From Burkholderiales bacterium RIFOXYD12_FULL_59_19 (lineage in GTDB: Bacteria > Pseudomonadota > Gammaproteobacteria > Burkholderiales > Burkholderiaceae_C), in the NCBI GenBank assembly GCA_001771065.1, contig MESQ01000017.1:32046-96045 (forward strand): a stretch of DNA of 64,000 bases, in the 5' to 3' direction. The position numbers were made by a program, and so were the translations under genes. Of this stretch, positions 6,492 to 14,908 are shown piece after piece. The notes under the pieces were generated by a model. It did no database searches. It saw nothing but the letters and a program-made list of their open reading frames with translations, and was not told where the DNA came from. Position 1 is the first letter of the stretch. Every line of letters starts with the position of its first letter.

Positions 6492-7118
6492 TTACTTTTT
6501 ACGGTGTGACAGCACCGTGTTGCCTGACCCTCTGACTTGTATGGCACCTGGTGCCGTGTTGACCTGGTTGTGGCTGCTCGCTGACGGGCTGGGTGGGCTG
6601 GCGCCCGTGGGGGCAGCCATGTCCGCCGACAGCAGACCGGCCGTTTTGATCAATAGGCCTTTTGATTCTGGAGGGCAGCGGCGGTAGCAGTCCAGCAGCA
6701 CTTGCTCGTCTGGTGGGGGCTTGTGCCGCAGCACCTCAAGTGCGCTCTGCACCATCGCCAGATTGCCAGCAGCCACACCCGTGGCAATGTCGCGCGCAGC
6801 CTGCGCGTCATCACCTTTCAGCCCCAAATCAAGCACCCGCGCACTGCTCAGCTTGAGTTGCGTGAGCACAGCGCCCAGTTGCTCGCCGCCGTGCGGGTTG
6901 AACATGGCCCCGGTGCCAGTGGCCAGCCAGTGGGCGTTGAGGTTGAGCGTCTGCACCAGACGTCGGGTTTCGTCGGGGTCGAACTTTTTTACCTTGCCTG
7001 AGGTGAGGCTTTTGACCCTGTCCAAAGTAACGCCGAGAACGTCCGCCAAGTCCTTTTGCTTGAGTCCGCATTCCTGCATCAAATTTTTCAATAGTGAAGA
7101 AATAAGTGAAATATTCAT
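6492..7118 (-). CDS. Phage repressor-like protein (XRE-type helix-turn-helix)
   Basis: 208 residues. The N-terminal 45 residues fit a lambda-repressor/XRE helix-turn-helix (QKDLADVLGVTLDRVKSLTSGK). Middle residues 60 to 150 are helical. The C-terminus is Ser/Pro-rich and ends in a VRGSGNTV motif shared with the next gene. It is divergent from the Ner-like gene, with about 90 bp between the two starts that contains palindromic sites. No Ser/Lys LexA-type protease pair is visible, so induction by RecA cleavage is unlikely. Role: maintains lysogeny by blocking the early promoter, by analogy with Mu c. Confidence 0.75.
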   Translation of the reverse strand: MNISLISSLLKNLMQECGLKQKDLADVLGVTLDRVKSLTSGKVKKFDPDETRRLVQTLNLNAHWLATGTGAMFNPHGGEQLGAVLTQLKLSSARVLDLGLKGDDAQAARDIATGVAAGNLAMVQSALEVLRHKPPPDEQVLLDCYRRCPPESKGLLIKTAGLLSADMAAPTGASPPSPSASSHNQVNTAPGAIQVRGSGNTVLSHRKK

Positions 7119-7147
7119 AAAAAACTTTACAAGTGGAATATTTCCAC
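7101..7147. promoter_or_regulatory. Repressor/early-promoter operator region
   Basis: Between the divergent repressor and Ner-like genes lies a perfect inverted repeat, GTGGAA-TAT-TTCCAC (7133 to 7147). A related imperfect copy, AAGTGAAATATTCA, sits at about 7104 to 7117, overlapping the repressor start. The region is AT-rich compared with its surroundings, as expected for promoters. Repeated related sites between divergent repressor and early genes fit cooperative operator binding; which protein binds is not shown. Confidence 0.55.
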
Positions 7148-7210
7148 CTTAGAATCCATTACATCAAGCCGAATCAATTATGCATCTCACCACCGACTAG
7201 GAGTCACCCC

Positions 7211-7405
7211 ATGAGCGTATCACCCGTCATCTCTGCCGACCAACTCAAAGCCAACTTCGCCCGCGAGGGCAAAACCTTCAGCGGCTGGGCCGAAGCCCGT
7301 GGCTATCGCCGCGAAGACGTGTACCGCGTCATCAACGGCCTGACCCGCTGCCGTCGCGGCAAGGTGCACCAGATCGCCGTCGAACTCGGCCTCAAAGCAG
7401 CCTGA
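7211..7405 (+). CDS. Ner-like DNA-binding protein
   Basis: 64 residues from the ATG at 7211, preceded by AGGAGTC. The sequence GKTFSGWAEARGYRREDVYRVINGL is a compact helix-turn-helix of the kind found in the first early gene of B3- and Mu-like phages. Being first in the rightward early operon and divergent from the repressor, it most likely damps both promoters early in lytic growth, as Mu Ner does. It is shorter than Mu Ner (75 residues) and the family match is by pattern only. Confidence 0.6.
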   Translation: MSVSPVISADQLKANFAREGKTFSGWAEARGYRREDVYRVINGLTRCRRGKVHQIAVELGLKAA

Positions 7406-7436
7406 CCCTTTCCCTAAATTTACCCAGGAGCCCACC

Positions 7437-7877
7437 ATGCACACGCTGTTTTCGATGCCAGGCTATAGCAAGCCAACGGGCGTGTACCAAATGCCTTGTT
7501 CGTTTGTGGTCACCAGCTACGTGACAGCACCAGAACTGGCTGCCATACGCCTGCAGGACATTGATTGGGCGATCAACGTGATTGAAGGCGTGCGTACCCA
7601 GTGGCAGGACGCGAGCCTCACCACCGGACAGGCATTGAAAGCGCTCACGAATGGGACCGGGCATTTGCATGTCGATGGCCAAGTACATAGCAGGGTACAT
7701 GCCGATCTGATCTTGTTGCAAGAAGCCCACCCGCCGCTGGCTAAGAAATTGCGCGTTGCCATGGCGAAGTTGCAAGCGGTCGCCAATGACTTTCGCAACC
7801 ACGACCTGTGCGGGTACCCAAGAAAAACCCGTGGCAGCCCGCGTAAAGACCGCACCCCTGACGCTGCGACTGTTTAA
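7437..7877 (+). CDS. Hypothetical early phage protein
   Basis: 146 residues with no signal peptide or membrane helix. The central part (residues 35 to 115) looks helical, with HVDGQVHSRVHADLILLQ and LAKKLRVAMAKLQAVANDF. The C-terminus is basic and Pro/Arg/Lys-rich (YPRKTRGSPRKDRTP), suggesting nucleic-acid binding. A good ribosome-binding site (CCAGGAG) precedes the ATG. It is the second gene of the early operon, between the Ner-like gene and the Bro-N gene. I do not recognise it. Confidence 0.5.
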   Translation: MHTLFSMPGYSKPTGVYQMPCSFVVTSYVTAPELAAIRLQDIDWAINVIEGVRTQWQDASLTTGQALKALTNGTGHLHVDGQVHSRVHADLILLQEAHPPLAKKLRVAMAKLQAVANDFRNHDLCGYPRKTRGSPRKDRTPDAATV

Positions 7878-7898
7878 CCCACCACCCCGGAGATCACC

Positions 7899-8648
7899 AT
7901 GACCAAAACCACCCAACTCATGCAAGCCTTTGCCTTTGACAGCCACGCCGTGCGTGTGGTGCAGATCGACGGCCAGCCCTGGTTTGTCGCCAGGGATATT
8001 TGCGAATGCCTTGGCATTGACAGAACGGCAATACGTCGACTCGATGACGATGAAAGGGGTGTGCATCTTTTGCACACCACTTCGGGTGATCAAGAGATGG
8101 CCGTTATCAACGAATCGGGCCTGTACACCTTGATTCTGCGTTCCAACGGTGCCACCACCCCCGGCACCCCAGCCCACACCTTCCGCAAGTGGGTCACTGC
8201 CGAGGTGCTGCCCGCCATGCGTCAAACCGGGCGTTACGCCATGCCGGATGCAGCCCTGGTGCCAGATGACAAACTCGCCCAGCTCCTGGCCGGGGTCGAG
8301 AAGCTGCTGGCCGTGCTGCCCGCCATGATGGACGTGCTCACCCAAATGGCCAGCGCCATGCCCAAGATGCTGGCGGCCACCCACCCCCAGCGCGGCAAGC
8401 CCACGCGCCGACGCATGCACATGGAAGACGTGGGGCACATCCAGGCGCTGCGGGCCAAGGGCTACACGCTGGATGACCTGGTGCTTGAGACCGAGTTCAG
8501 CCAAAGCCAGTGCTGGAGCGTGATCAGCGGGCGCTACAAGGTGCTTGACAGTGGCCGCGTGAGCATTGACCTGCGCAGCGACGCGGCCCGCGCGGCAGAT
8601 GCAGCGGCCAAGGCCGAGCGTGCCCAAGCCCCGGAAACTGCTGCATGA
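7899..8648 (+). CDS. Bro-N domain protein (antirepressor-like)
   Basis: 249 residues. Residues 8 to 115 match the Bro-N/antirepressor domain: VRVVQIDGQPWFVARDICECLG, NESGLYTLILRSN, then FRKWVTAEVLPAMRQTGRY. Those blocks are the family hallmarks. The C-terminal half carries a basic linker and a second helix-turn-helix-like segment (YTLDDLVLETEFSQSQCWSVISG). Bro-N proteins bind DNA and often act as antirepressors, so this gene may help leave lysogeny or set early timing. Its stop overlaps the start of the next gene. Confidence 0.8.
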   Translation: MTKTTQLMQAFAFDSHAVRVVQIDGQPWFVARDICECLGIDRTAIRRLDDDERGVHLLHTTSGDQEMAVINESGLYTLILRSNGATTPGTPAHTFRKWVTAEVLPAMRQTGRYAMPDAALVPDDKLAQLLAGVEKLLAVLPAMMDVLTQMASAMPKMLAATHPQRGKPTRRRMHMEDVGHIQALRAKGYTLDDLVLETEFSQSQCWSVISGRYKVLDSGRVSIDLRSDAARAADAAAKAERAQAPETAA

Positions 8649-8938
8649 AAAACCCCCACTTCACCCCCCTTGATGCCGCTGCCATTGAGGCCGGCCTGCG
8701 CAGCGCCGCTGCCGACCCCGACCGCATGAGTTCAGACGAAATTAGCCTGGCCCTGGCGCACAAGGTGCCAGACATGGCACGCGGCTTTGCCATTTGCACC
8801 ACGTACGGTGCCATTGGCATACCGCCGGGCCGCATGGCCGACAAGCTGGCCCGTGCCGTGACGGTGGCCCTGCAGTGCGAGCTGCTGGCCGCCACCAAGC
8901 GTGCCGAGTTTGCCAAAGGGGCACACCATGGCTGCTGA
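8645..8938 (+). CDS. Hypothetical early phage protein
   Basis: 97 residues, Ala-rich and helical, without recognised motifs apart from a central DEISLALAHKVPDMARGF stretch. It overlaps its upstream neighbour (ATGA) and its downstream neighbour by 11 bp, so all three are translationally coupled. Two or three Cys/His residues close to the C-terminus (GAHHGC) are not arranged as a known metal site. I cannot assign a role beyond early-region accessory. Confidence 0.45.
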   Translation: MKNPHFTPLDAAAIEAGLRSAAADPDRMSSDEISLALAHKVPDMARGFAICTTYGAIGIPPGRMADKLARAVTVALQCELLAATKRAEFAKGAHHGC

Positions 8939-9242
8939 AAAAACGCCATCACTCCCAAGCCACACCAAAAAGACCTGCGAACTGTTTCGCCTGCTGGCGG
9001 GCTATGACCATGTGGGCCTTGCGCCGGGTGAAATTGCCAAGGCACTGGGCGTGGGTGCACCGTGGGTCAGTGTGAACCTGCCACTGCTGGCTGAACTCGA
9101 TTTTGTTGAACGCATTCCAGACACACCACGCTGGCGGCTGGGGGTCACATTCATCCGCATTGCCAACACCGCGTTCAGCGCCAACGCCGATGCGCAGGGC
9201 GCGCTGCAACAGCGCATGCGCAACATGAGCACATCTTTCTAA
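8928..9242 (+). CDS. Winged-helix DNA-binding protein (IclR/MarR-like fold)
   Basis: 104 residues from the ATG at 8928. Residues 18 to 75 fit a winged helix: CELFRLLAGYDHVGLAPGEIAKALG, recognition helix around PWVSVNLPLLAELDFV, and wing RIPDTPRWRLG. This is the N-terminal DNA-binding half of IclR-type regulators without the ligand domain. It overlaps the preceding gene. In the early operon of a Mu-like phage it probably acts as a small regulator. The targets are unknown. Confidence 0.6.
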   Translation: MAAEKTPSLPSHTKKTCELFRLLAGYDHVGLAPGEIAKALGVGAPWVSVNLPLLAELDFVERIPDTPRWRLGVTFIRIANTAFSANADAQGALQQRMRNMSTSF

Positions 9243-9266
9243 ACCAACGTATCTCAAGAGGAAACC

Positions 9267-10223
9267 ATGTCAAAAAAAGCCAGCGCCACCCCACCGGTCA
9301 TCGAAGCCCCGCTGAATGAAGTGGTGGTAGCCGCCAATGCAGACGCACGCCAGCAGCTTGAGGTAATCACCCTGCAAGACCAGCATGACCTCAGTATGCT
9401 GGCTACCCAGTTGGGCTATGAAGGCAGCCTGACTGTGGGCGCGATTGAAGACGAGATTCGGTTCTACCAGCAGCGCACCGTGGAGTGCTTGCTGGAAACC
9501 GGCAAGCGCCTGCTGCTGCTCAAGCAAATGACACCGCATGGTGAATTTGCGAACCGTGTCGAAATGCTTGGCTTTGCCGAACGCACTGCGCGGCGCTTCA
9601 TGCAGGCCGCCCATAAAGCAGGCAAATCGGCCACTGTGGCCGTTTTGGCAGGGCGTTCCAAGAACCAAAAAGCCTTCCTGGAGCTGATCACCCACGACGA
9701 TGACGTGATCGACAACCTGGCCGAGATGGACAACTTTGACCGCATGAGTGCCAGCCAGCTGCGTGAAGCCGCCCGTCAGCTCAAAAAAGACAGCGAGTTT
9801 GAGGCAGAAAAGCGCACCAAAGCAGAAACCGAGCGCGACGCTGCCGAGAAGAAGCTGCGCGGCAACCGCCCGGTGATGGTGCCGCTGGATGAGCGCATCA
9901 CCCCCTTTCAGGTGGAAATCACCGAACGCCAAAGCCTTTTAGAAAAGTGCCTCATGGCACACCACCAGGCCGTGGCCGCGCTTGACAGCTGGCACACCGC
10001 CGAAGTCACCGCCCAGCCAGACTACGACCCCGAGCGCTATGCTCCCCTGCCCGATGCTGCCCGCGCCGTGCTGATGCACCTGGTAGATGCCACCGAGCGC
10101 ACCGCCAGCCTGGTGGGTGCATTACAAGCCAAGATGGACGAACTGTGGGGCACAGACATTGCCGCCGCCCGCCAATACCTGATGCGTGAGACCGGCACCC
10201 CTGCCGGGGCACAAAGTGAGTGA
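9267..10223 (+). CDS. Phage early protein, DUF3102-like
   Basis: 318 residues preceded by AAGAGGAAA. Residues 60 to 130 (RTVECLLETGKRLLLLKQMTP, then FAERTARRFMQAAHKAG) resemble the DUF3102 family, which combines a helical N-terminus with a helix-turn-helix-like segment. A charged coiled coil (about residues 160 to 205, KKDSEFEAEKRTKAETERD) follows, then a helical C-terminus. In B3-like phages such a gene commonly precedes the transposase. A DNA-binding or transposition-accessory role is plausible but not shown. Confidence 0.55.
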   Translation: MSKKASATPPVIEAPLNEVVVAANADARQQLEVITLQDQHDLSMLATQLGYEGSLTVGAIEDEIRFYQQRTVECLLETGKRLLLLKQMTPHGEFANRVEMLGFAERTARRFMQAAHKAGKSATVAVLAGRSKNQKAFLELITHDDDVIDNLAEMDNFDRMSASQLREAARQLKKDSEFEAEKRTKAETERDAAEKKLRGNRPVMVPLDERITPFQVEITERQSLLEKCLMAHHQAVAALDSWHTAEVTAQPDYDPERYAPLPDAARAVLMHLVDATERTASLVGALQAKMDELWGTDIAAARQYLMRETGTPAGAQSE

Positions 10224-10239
10224 GCTGGAGGCGGATACC

Positions 10240-12048
10240 ATGGCACTCGACCCAAAAATCACCGCCTACCTGCGCACCCTGGGTCAGCGGCTTGACGCTG
10301 CCCCCAGTGGCTGCACAGCCATGGTGCTTGATGCGGCTGATTTTTTAAAGTGGTCGCCCCAAACCGTGTACCGCCAGCTTAAAAACGCTGTGGGCTGGAG
10401 CCCGGTCAACGCCAACGGCAAGCCCCGCAAACCCCGCTCAGACAAGGGCACTACCAGCGTGGCTGAGGAATCACTCACCCTGCTGGGCGCCACCCAGCGC
10501 GAGGTGGTGCGCGAAAACGGCAAACAAACCCTGCACACCCCGGCCGCGCGCGGCATGCTGCAGCAAAACGGCTACGCCTTTGGCGTCAGCAACGGCCAGC
10601 TCAACAGTCTGCTGCGTGCCCGCCGCCTGAACGTAGCCGCCCAGCAGGTGGCCCGCCCGGTGCAGGCCCTGCGTGCGCCACACCCAAACCACACCCATGA
10701 GGTAGACCCCAGCCTGTGCCTGGTGTACTACCTGCGCGGCAAGCAATACATCATTCGTGATGACCAGCTCTACAAAAACAAGTTAGACAAGCTGGCTGAT
10801 GTCAAGTTCAAATGCTGGCGTTACGTGCTGTACGACAAGGCCAGCGGTACCCTTGTGCCATGGTACTGCGAGGCTGCTGGCGAAACCCAGCACAACTTGT
10901 TTGAATTCTTGTTGTATGCCTGGGGCCAGCAGCCTGGCCGTTTGATGCACGGCGTGCCGCTGTACATGCTGTGGGATAAAGGCAGCGCCAACCAGGCTGA
11001 TGCGGTCAAGAACGCATTGACGGCCATGGGTGTTACCCCCTTGACGCATGAAGCCGGCAACGCCCGCGCCAAAGGCGGCGTAGAGAATGGCAACAACCTG
11101 GTAGAAACCCAGTTTGAGTCCCGCCTGCGCTTTGAGCCCGTGGCTGACGTAGCCGCCCTGAATGCCGCAGCCCAGGCCTGGGCCAATGCCTACAACGCCA
11201 ACCTGATACCCGGCCAAGACACCCGCCTGCGCCGCGCTGGCCTGCCCGTGCCAACCGCCCGCTATGACCTGTGGCAGCTCATAGATGCCGCCACCCAGTT
11301 GCGCATATTGCCCCCGCCCGACGTGTGCCGCGCCATGATGGCCGCTAAAGCCGAAGACCGCAAGGTCAAGCCAGACCTGTCTATTACCTTCAAACACCCA
11401 CAGGCCGAGCGCACGGCGGTCTACATGCTGCGCGGCCTGCCAGGCATCAATGTCGGCGACACCGTGCAAGCCCGCGCCATGGTCTATGGCGACTGCGCCG
11501 TGCAGGTGCAAGTGCCCCGCTATGACGGTGCCATGCTCACCTACAAAGTAGAGCCCGAGCGCGCCTTTGATGCATTCGGCCAGCACCTGGATGCCGCCGA
11601 GATTGGGCTGGAATACAAGCGCACCACCAAGACCGATGCCGAGCACGTGGCCACCGCCATGGATGCACTGGCCTACCCGGGCATGACGGCTGACGAGGTG
11701 ACTGCCGCACGCCAAAAACGCAGCACCCCGTTTGAGGGAAAGATCGTTTCCCACGGCTACCTGAAAGCGGTGGAACAACCCACCTATTTGCAGCGCCCAG
11801 GCAGCGCCATAGAGACCCCAGCGCACCTGACCCCCCAGGTGGCGCTGCTGGACGCCACCGCCGCCATGTTGCGCATTGTCAATGCCATTGGCCGCTACCT
11901 CACCGCCGACGAACACGCCTTTTTGTCAGCCCGCTATGCCGGTGGTGTGCCAGAAGACCAGATCACCACGCTGGTGGCCCAGTTCAGCGCACCGCTTGAG
12001 CGCGAGCCGATGCGGGCCGTGGGCGGCTTGCGTGCGGTAGGGGGGTGA
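10240..12048 (+). CDS. Mu-type DDE transposase (A protein)
   Basis: 602 residues from the ATG at 10240. The integrase-like catalytic core is intact: Asp156 (HEVDPS), Asp246 (LWDKGSAN) and Glu282 (GGVENGNN), with exactly 35 residues between the second Asp and the Glu. The N-terminus (residues 20 to 60) carries a DNA-binding segment (LKWSPQTVYRQLKNAVG), and the C-terminal third matches the beta-barrel plus tail that contacts the B protein. It catalyses replicative transposition of the phage. The size is close to MuA (663). Gene B follows after 6 bp. Confidence 0.92.
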   Translation: MALDPKITAYLRTLGQRLDAAPSGCTAMVLDAADFLKWSPQTVYRQLKNAVGWSPVNANGKPRKPRSDKGTTSVAEESLTLLGATQREVVRENGKQTLHTPAARGMLQQNGYAFGVSNGQLNSLLRARRLNVAAQQVARPVQALRAPHPNHTHEVDPSLCLVYYLRGKQYIIRDDQLYKNKLDKLADVKFKCWRYVLYDKASGTLVPWYCEAAGETQHNLFEFLLYAWGQQPGRLMHGVPLYMLWDKGSANQADAVKNALTAMGVTPLTHEAGNARAKGGVENGNNLVETQFESRLRFEPVADVAALNAAAQAWANAYNANLIPGQDTRLRRAGLPVPTARYDLWQLIDAATQLRILPPPDVCRAMMAAKAEDRKVKPDLSITFKHPQAERTAVYMLRGLPGINVGDTVQARAMVYGDCAVQVQVPRYDGAMLTYKVEPERAFDAFGQHLDAAEIGLEYKRTTKTDAEHVATAMDALAYPGMTADEVTAARQKRSTPFEGKIVSHGYLKAVEQPTYLQRPGSAIETPAHLTPQVALLDATAAMLRIVNAIGRYLTADEHAFLSARYAGGVPEDQITTLVAQFSAPLEREPMRAVGGLRAVGG

Positions 12049-12054
12049 GCAGCC

Positions 12055-13305
12055 ATGACCACCAATAACACCGCCCGTGCCCCAGTTTTTGAAACCGGCA
12101 CCGAAGCCCTGAAAACGTTTGGCATACCCCAGTCTGACCTGTGCAAGGCCACTGGCCTGAGCCGATCAACCGTTAACAGAATATGCGCGCACGGTGAGTG
12201 GCCCGCATTTGGTGCTGGACCGGCGCTTGAACACATTGATGCGTATTTGGTCAGGCGTGGCCTGACGCATACCCAGCAGCGCGACGTGATGCAGGCGCTG
12301 CATAAAAAGTTGGCCCCAGTGGTCTTGAACACCACTGAGGCCGTTCCCCCAGCCCCAGCAACTGAAACAGAGGAAGAAACCATGTTACTACGCCATCTGC
12401 GCTTTAGCGCCAAAGCCTGTGAACACTTTAAGATCGTTCGCGACCCCTTCATCGACGAGCTGCAAAACGCTGACGATGTGTTCATTACCGACGGCATCCG
12501 CGAGGTGCGCGCCGCCCTGCGCCAAACCGCCAAATATGGTGGCATGCTGGCGGTGGTGGGTGAGGTGGGCAGCGGCAAAAGTATTTTGCGCCGCGACCTG
12601 CACGAGTGGGTCAACCGTGAGGGTGAGCCTATCATTGTGGTGGAACCCTATGTCACCAACATGGAAGACAGCGACACACGCGGCAAAAACCTGCGAGCCA
12701 AAGACATTGAGGGCACCGTCATCCGCGCGCTTGACCCCCACACCCGCCTGGCCGCCAATACCCAAGACCGCACGCTGCAAATGCACAAGCTGCTCAAGGC
12801 CAGTGCCAAGCTGGGGCAAAAGCATGTCATTGTGGTTGAAGAGGCGCACGCCCTGTCCATCCCCACCCTCAAGCACCTCAAACGCCTGTATGAGCTTGAC
12901 GATGGTTTTCGCCGCCTGCTGGGCATCATCCTGATCGGCCAGACCGAGCTGGAAGGCAAGCTCTCTGAGCGCAACGCTGAAGTGCGCGAAATGGTAGGCC
13001 GCTGCGCCGTGGTGCATGTGGGCGCGCTAGACAACCATGTGGCCGCCTACCTGCGCCACAAGTTTGAGCGGGTGGGGCTGGATGCTGCGGGCCTGATCAC
13101 CCCCGATGCCATTGAAGAAATCACCGCCCGCCTGCGCCACACTGTGTGCGAGACCTGGGGCGGAAAGCGCACACAGCGTGAGCAAAGCCTGTGCTACCCG
13201 CTGGCCATCAACAACCTGGTGACACGCGCCATGAATGAGGCCGTGAAGATCGGCGCGCCCAGGGTAACGGGTGGGCTGATTGCTGCGGCTGTGAAGGGGC
13301 AGTGA
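12055..13305 (+). CDS. Mu B-like AAA+ ATPase, target-DNA activator
   Basis: 416 residues. An N-terminal helix-turn-helix (residues 18 to 50, DLCKATGLSRSTVNRICAHG) precedes an AAA+ domain with Walker A GEVGSGKS (about residues 168 to 175) and Walker B IVVEEAH (about 259 to 265). The layout matches MuB and related TnsC-like ATPases, which bind target DNA as ATP-dependent filaments and stimulate the transposase while protecting the phage from self-insertion. It is longer than MuB (312 residues), mainly at the N-terminus. Confidence 0.9.
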   Translation: MTTNNTARAPVFETGTEALKTFGIPQSDLCKATGLSRSTVNRICAHGEWPAFGAGPALEHIDAYLVRRGLTHTQQRDVMQALHKKLAPVVLNTTEAVPPAPATETEEETMLLRHLRFSAKACEHFKIVRDPFIDELQNADDVFITDGIREVRAALRQTAKYGGMLAVVGEVGSGKSILRRDLHEWVNREGEPIIVVEPYVTNMEDSDTRGKNLRAKDIEGTVIRALDPHTRLAANTQDRTLQMHKLLKASAKLGQKHVIVVEEAHALSIPTLKHLKRLYELDDGFRRLLGIILIGQTELEGKLSERNAEVREMVGRCAVVHVGALDNHVAAYLRHKFERVGLDAAGLITPDAIEEITARLRHTVCETWGGKRTQREQSLCYPLAINNLVTRAMNEAVKIGAPRVTGGLIAAAVKGQ

Positions 13306-13307
13306 CC

Positions 13308-13454
13308 ATGAAAACCTACCGCCTCACCATCACCATGACAAACGGCGACCAGACCAGTTGCCTGGGCATTTACAGCGACGGCTTTAACGCTGTCATCGCC
13401 GCCATCACCAATTTCCCCAACGCCATGCGCATCAGCGCCCGGAGGCTGCCATGA
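13308..13454 (+). CDS. 48-residue early protein
   Basis: A short frame starts 2 bp after the B gene stop and ends in an ATGA overlap with the next gene, so the junctions themselves support it. The peptide MKTYRLTITMTNGDQTSC then ends in RISARRLP. Its N-terminal half looks like a beta-hairpin. No family is recognised; small conserved genes at this place are usual in B3-like phages. Confidence 0.5.
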   Translation: MKTYRLTITMTNGDQTSCLGIYSDGFNAVIAAITNFPNAMRISARRLP

Positions 13455-13819
13455 ATAAACACCGCACCTGTGACACGCTGGGCGTGTGCCAGGGCCTGAG
13501 TGCCCGCCAGTGCCCCGACTGCACCAGCTTTGAGTGCGATGTGCCCTGCAGCCCTGAGCCGCCGCGCCCAACTTACCCATTTGCACCAGGTGTGATCCAG
13601 GGCTCCAAAGACGCCCAGTGGAACGGCCTGGGTGAGTCTGACGCCTACCCGTTGGCCACCCGCCAGAGCATTGCAGCCATGCTGCTGGTGCTGCTGCTGG
13701 CGGTGCTGGGCAGCGTGGTGGGCGGATTTTTGGCCGGCTACCTGCACCTGCCTGACTTGCCTTCCCTGCCCGACCTGTCTGCGCTGCCAGCCTGGCTGCT
13801 GCAGGTGTTGCCAGGATGA
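13451..13819 (+). CDS. Small Cys-rich membrane protein
   Basis: 122 residues. The N-terminal 35 residues hold seven Cys in a pattern (CDTLGVC, CPDCTSFECDVPC) suggesting metal binding. One transmembrane helix follows at about residues 74 to 96 (IAAMLLVLLLAVLGSVVGGF), and the short Leu/Pro-rich tail is periplasmic. It overlaps the previous gene by 4 bp. Function unknown; a membrane role in early phage development is possible. Confidence 0.5.
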   Translation: MNKHRTCDTLGVCQGLSARQCPDCTSFECDVPCSPEPPRPTYPFAPGVIQGSKDAQWNGLGESDAYPLATRQSIAAMLLVLLLAVLGSVVGGFLAGYLHLPDLPSLPDLSALPAWLLQVLPG

Positions 13820-13860
13820 CTGCGCACCAGGTGCTGATTTTTTAACCACAGGAGATCCCC

Positions 13861-14481
13861 ATGACCGAAACCACCCCAACCCCAGCAGGCTATTGGCTCA
13901 ACGGCCAAGGCAATCTGATACCCGATGCAAAGGTAAAAACCATCGACAAGCTGTGTGATGAGCTTGTGCGTGCCCTGGCCGCCCGTGCCATAACGCAATC
14001 CGAAGCCCTTGAAAAGTTTAAGCGCCAGTCCATGGATGAGGTGCTGGCTTTCCTGGCGCTAAGCCAGTCCGAATACGGTGTTGCGCGTGGTCGAAACAAA
14101 GGCAATGTGACCCTGAGCACCTATGACATGACGCTGCGCATCACCCGGTCAATGCAGGACAAGATTGCATTTGGCCCGTCTTTGCTGGCAGCAAAAGAGC
14201 TGATTGACGAATGCGCGCAAGAGTGGTCTGTGGATGCCAATGACAACGTCAAGGTCGTCATTCAGCATGCGTTCCAGACCGACCGCGAGGGCAAGATAAA
14301 TATTGCCAATGTACTGGCCCTGAAGAACTACGAAATCAAAGATGAAAAATGGTTGCGCGCCATGAAAGCCATTGACGATTCGATTAAAACGGTGGGCACC
14401 ACGCCCTACATCAGGTTCCACAAGCGCAATGAGAAGACGCTGAAATATGAGCCCATCGTGCTTGATTTGGCGGCGCTGTGA
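13861..14481 (+). CDS. DUF3164 family phage protein
   Basis: 206 residues, preceded by CAGGAGAT. The opening PAGYWLNGQGNLIPDAKVK and the internal block GNVTLSTYDMTLRITRSMQD are typical of DUF3164, a family conserved in the early/middle regions of Mu-like phages between gene B and gemA. It is helical and charged with no membrane segment. Its biochemical role is not established. The position here fits the Mu gene order. Confidence 0.8.
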   Translation: MTETTPTPAGYWLNGQGNLIPDAKVKTIDKLCDELVRALAARAITQSEALEKFKRQSMDEVLAFLALSQSEYGVARGRNKGNVTLSTYDMTLRITRSMQDKIAFGPSLLAAKELIDECAQEWSVDANDNVKVVIQHAFQTDREGKINIANVLALKNYEIKDEKWLRAMKAIDDSIKTVGTTPYIRFHKRNEKTLKYEPIVLDLAAL

Positions 14482-14483
14482 TC

Positions 14484-14702
14484 ATGGGTATCAGTATCTC
14501 AAACCGCAAGCGCGGCATCAGCATCAGAGTAACCGGCAAAGACGCCCAAGCGCTGTTTGAGGTGATGGTGCGTGAACTGGGCGCTGATGACGCCCGGAAA
14601 CAGGCCGCAAACGCGTCAAACCCCGTCCCAAATCGTCCCAAGGAAAAAATTGATACGGATGGTGCGGCGCTGGGGTTAAGTGGTTTGCAGGGGGCGCTAT
14701 GA
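14484..14702 (+). CDS. Hypothetical small phage protein
   Basis: 72 residues from the ATG at 14484; a GTG at 14478 that overlaps the DUF3164 stop is an alternative start. The first half, SISNRKRGISIRVTGKDAQ, is basic and beta-like, followed by a helix. Its stop overlaps the start of the next gene. I do not recognise it. Confidence 0.4.
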   Translation: MGISISNRKRGISIRVTGKDAQALFEVMVRELGADDARKQAANASNPVPNRPKEKIDTDGAALGLSGLQGAL

Positions 14703-14908
14703 ACCGATCAATGCGAAAAGCGATGTTGGATATTGCCGAGCAGGCCAAGGCCCTCGCTGCGGACATGCGTGCATTTGCCGAAAAGCATGACCATCGACCC
14801 GTTGTCCAGGTGGTATGCGCTGGCTGCAATAAACTGCTTCCTGAAAGTGATCGCTTCAAAAATCACTGCCAACCCTGCGCTGACGCTTTGAAGGGTTTAT
14901 ACAAATGA
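14699..14908 (+). CDS. Small zinc-ribbon-like phage protein
   Basis: 69 residues. A helical N-terminus (residues 1 to 30) is followed by two CxxC pairs, CAGC and CQPC, about 17 residues apart. Together they form a probable zinc ribbon similar to small phage transcription-related proteins. Both ends overlap neighbouring genes (ATGA), indicating coupled translation. A regulatory or nucleic-acid-binding role is likely but unproven. Confidence 0.5.
   Translation: MNRSMRKAMLDIAEQAKALAADMRAFAEKHDHRPVVQVVCAGCNKLLPESDRFKNHCQPCADALKGLYK

Noticed and set aside
7392..8627. A 411-codon open frame on the minus strand
   Set aside because: It lies opposite the well-supported Bro-N gene and its neighbour, with His/Gly-rich shadow composition and no motif.
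10783..11916. A 377-codon open frame on the minus strand
   Set aside because: It is antisense to the transposase gene, whose catalytic residues are certain; composition is Gly/His-rich shadow.
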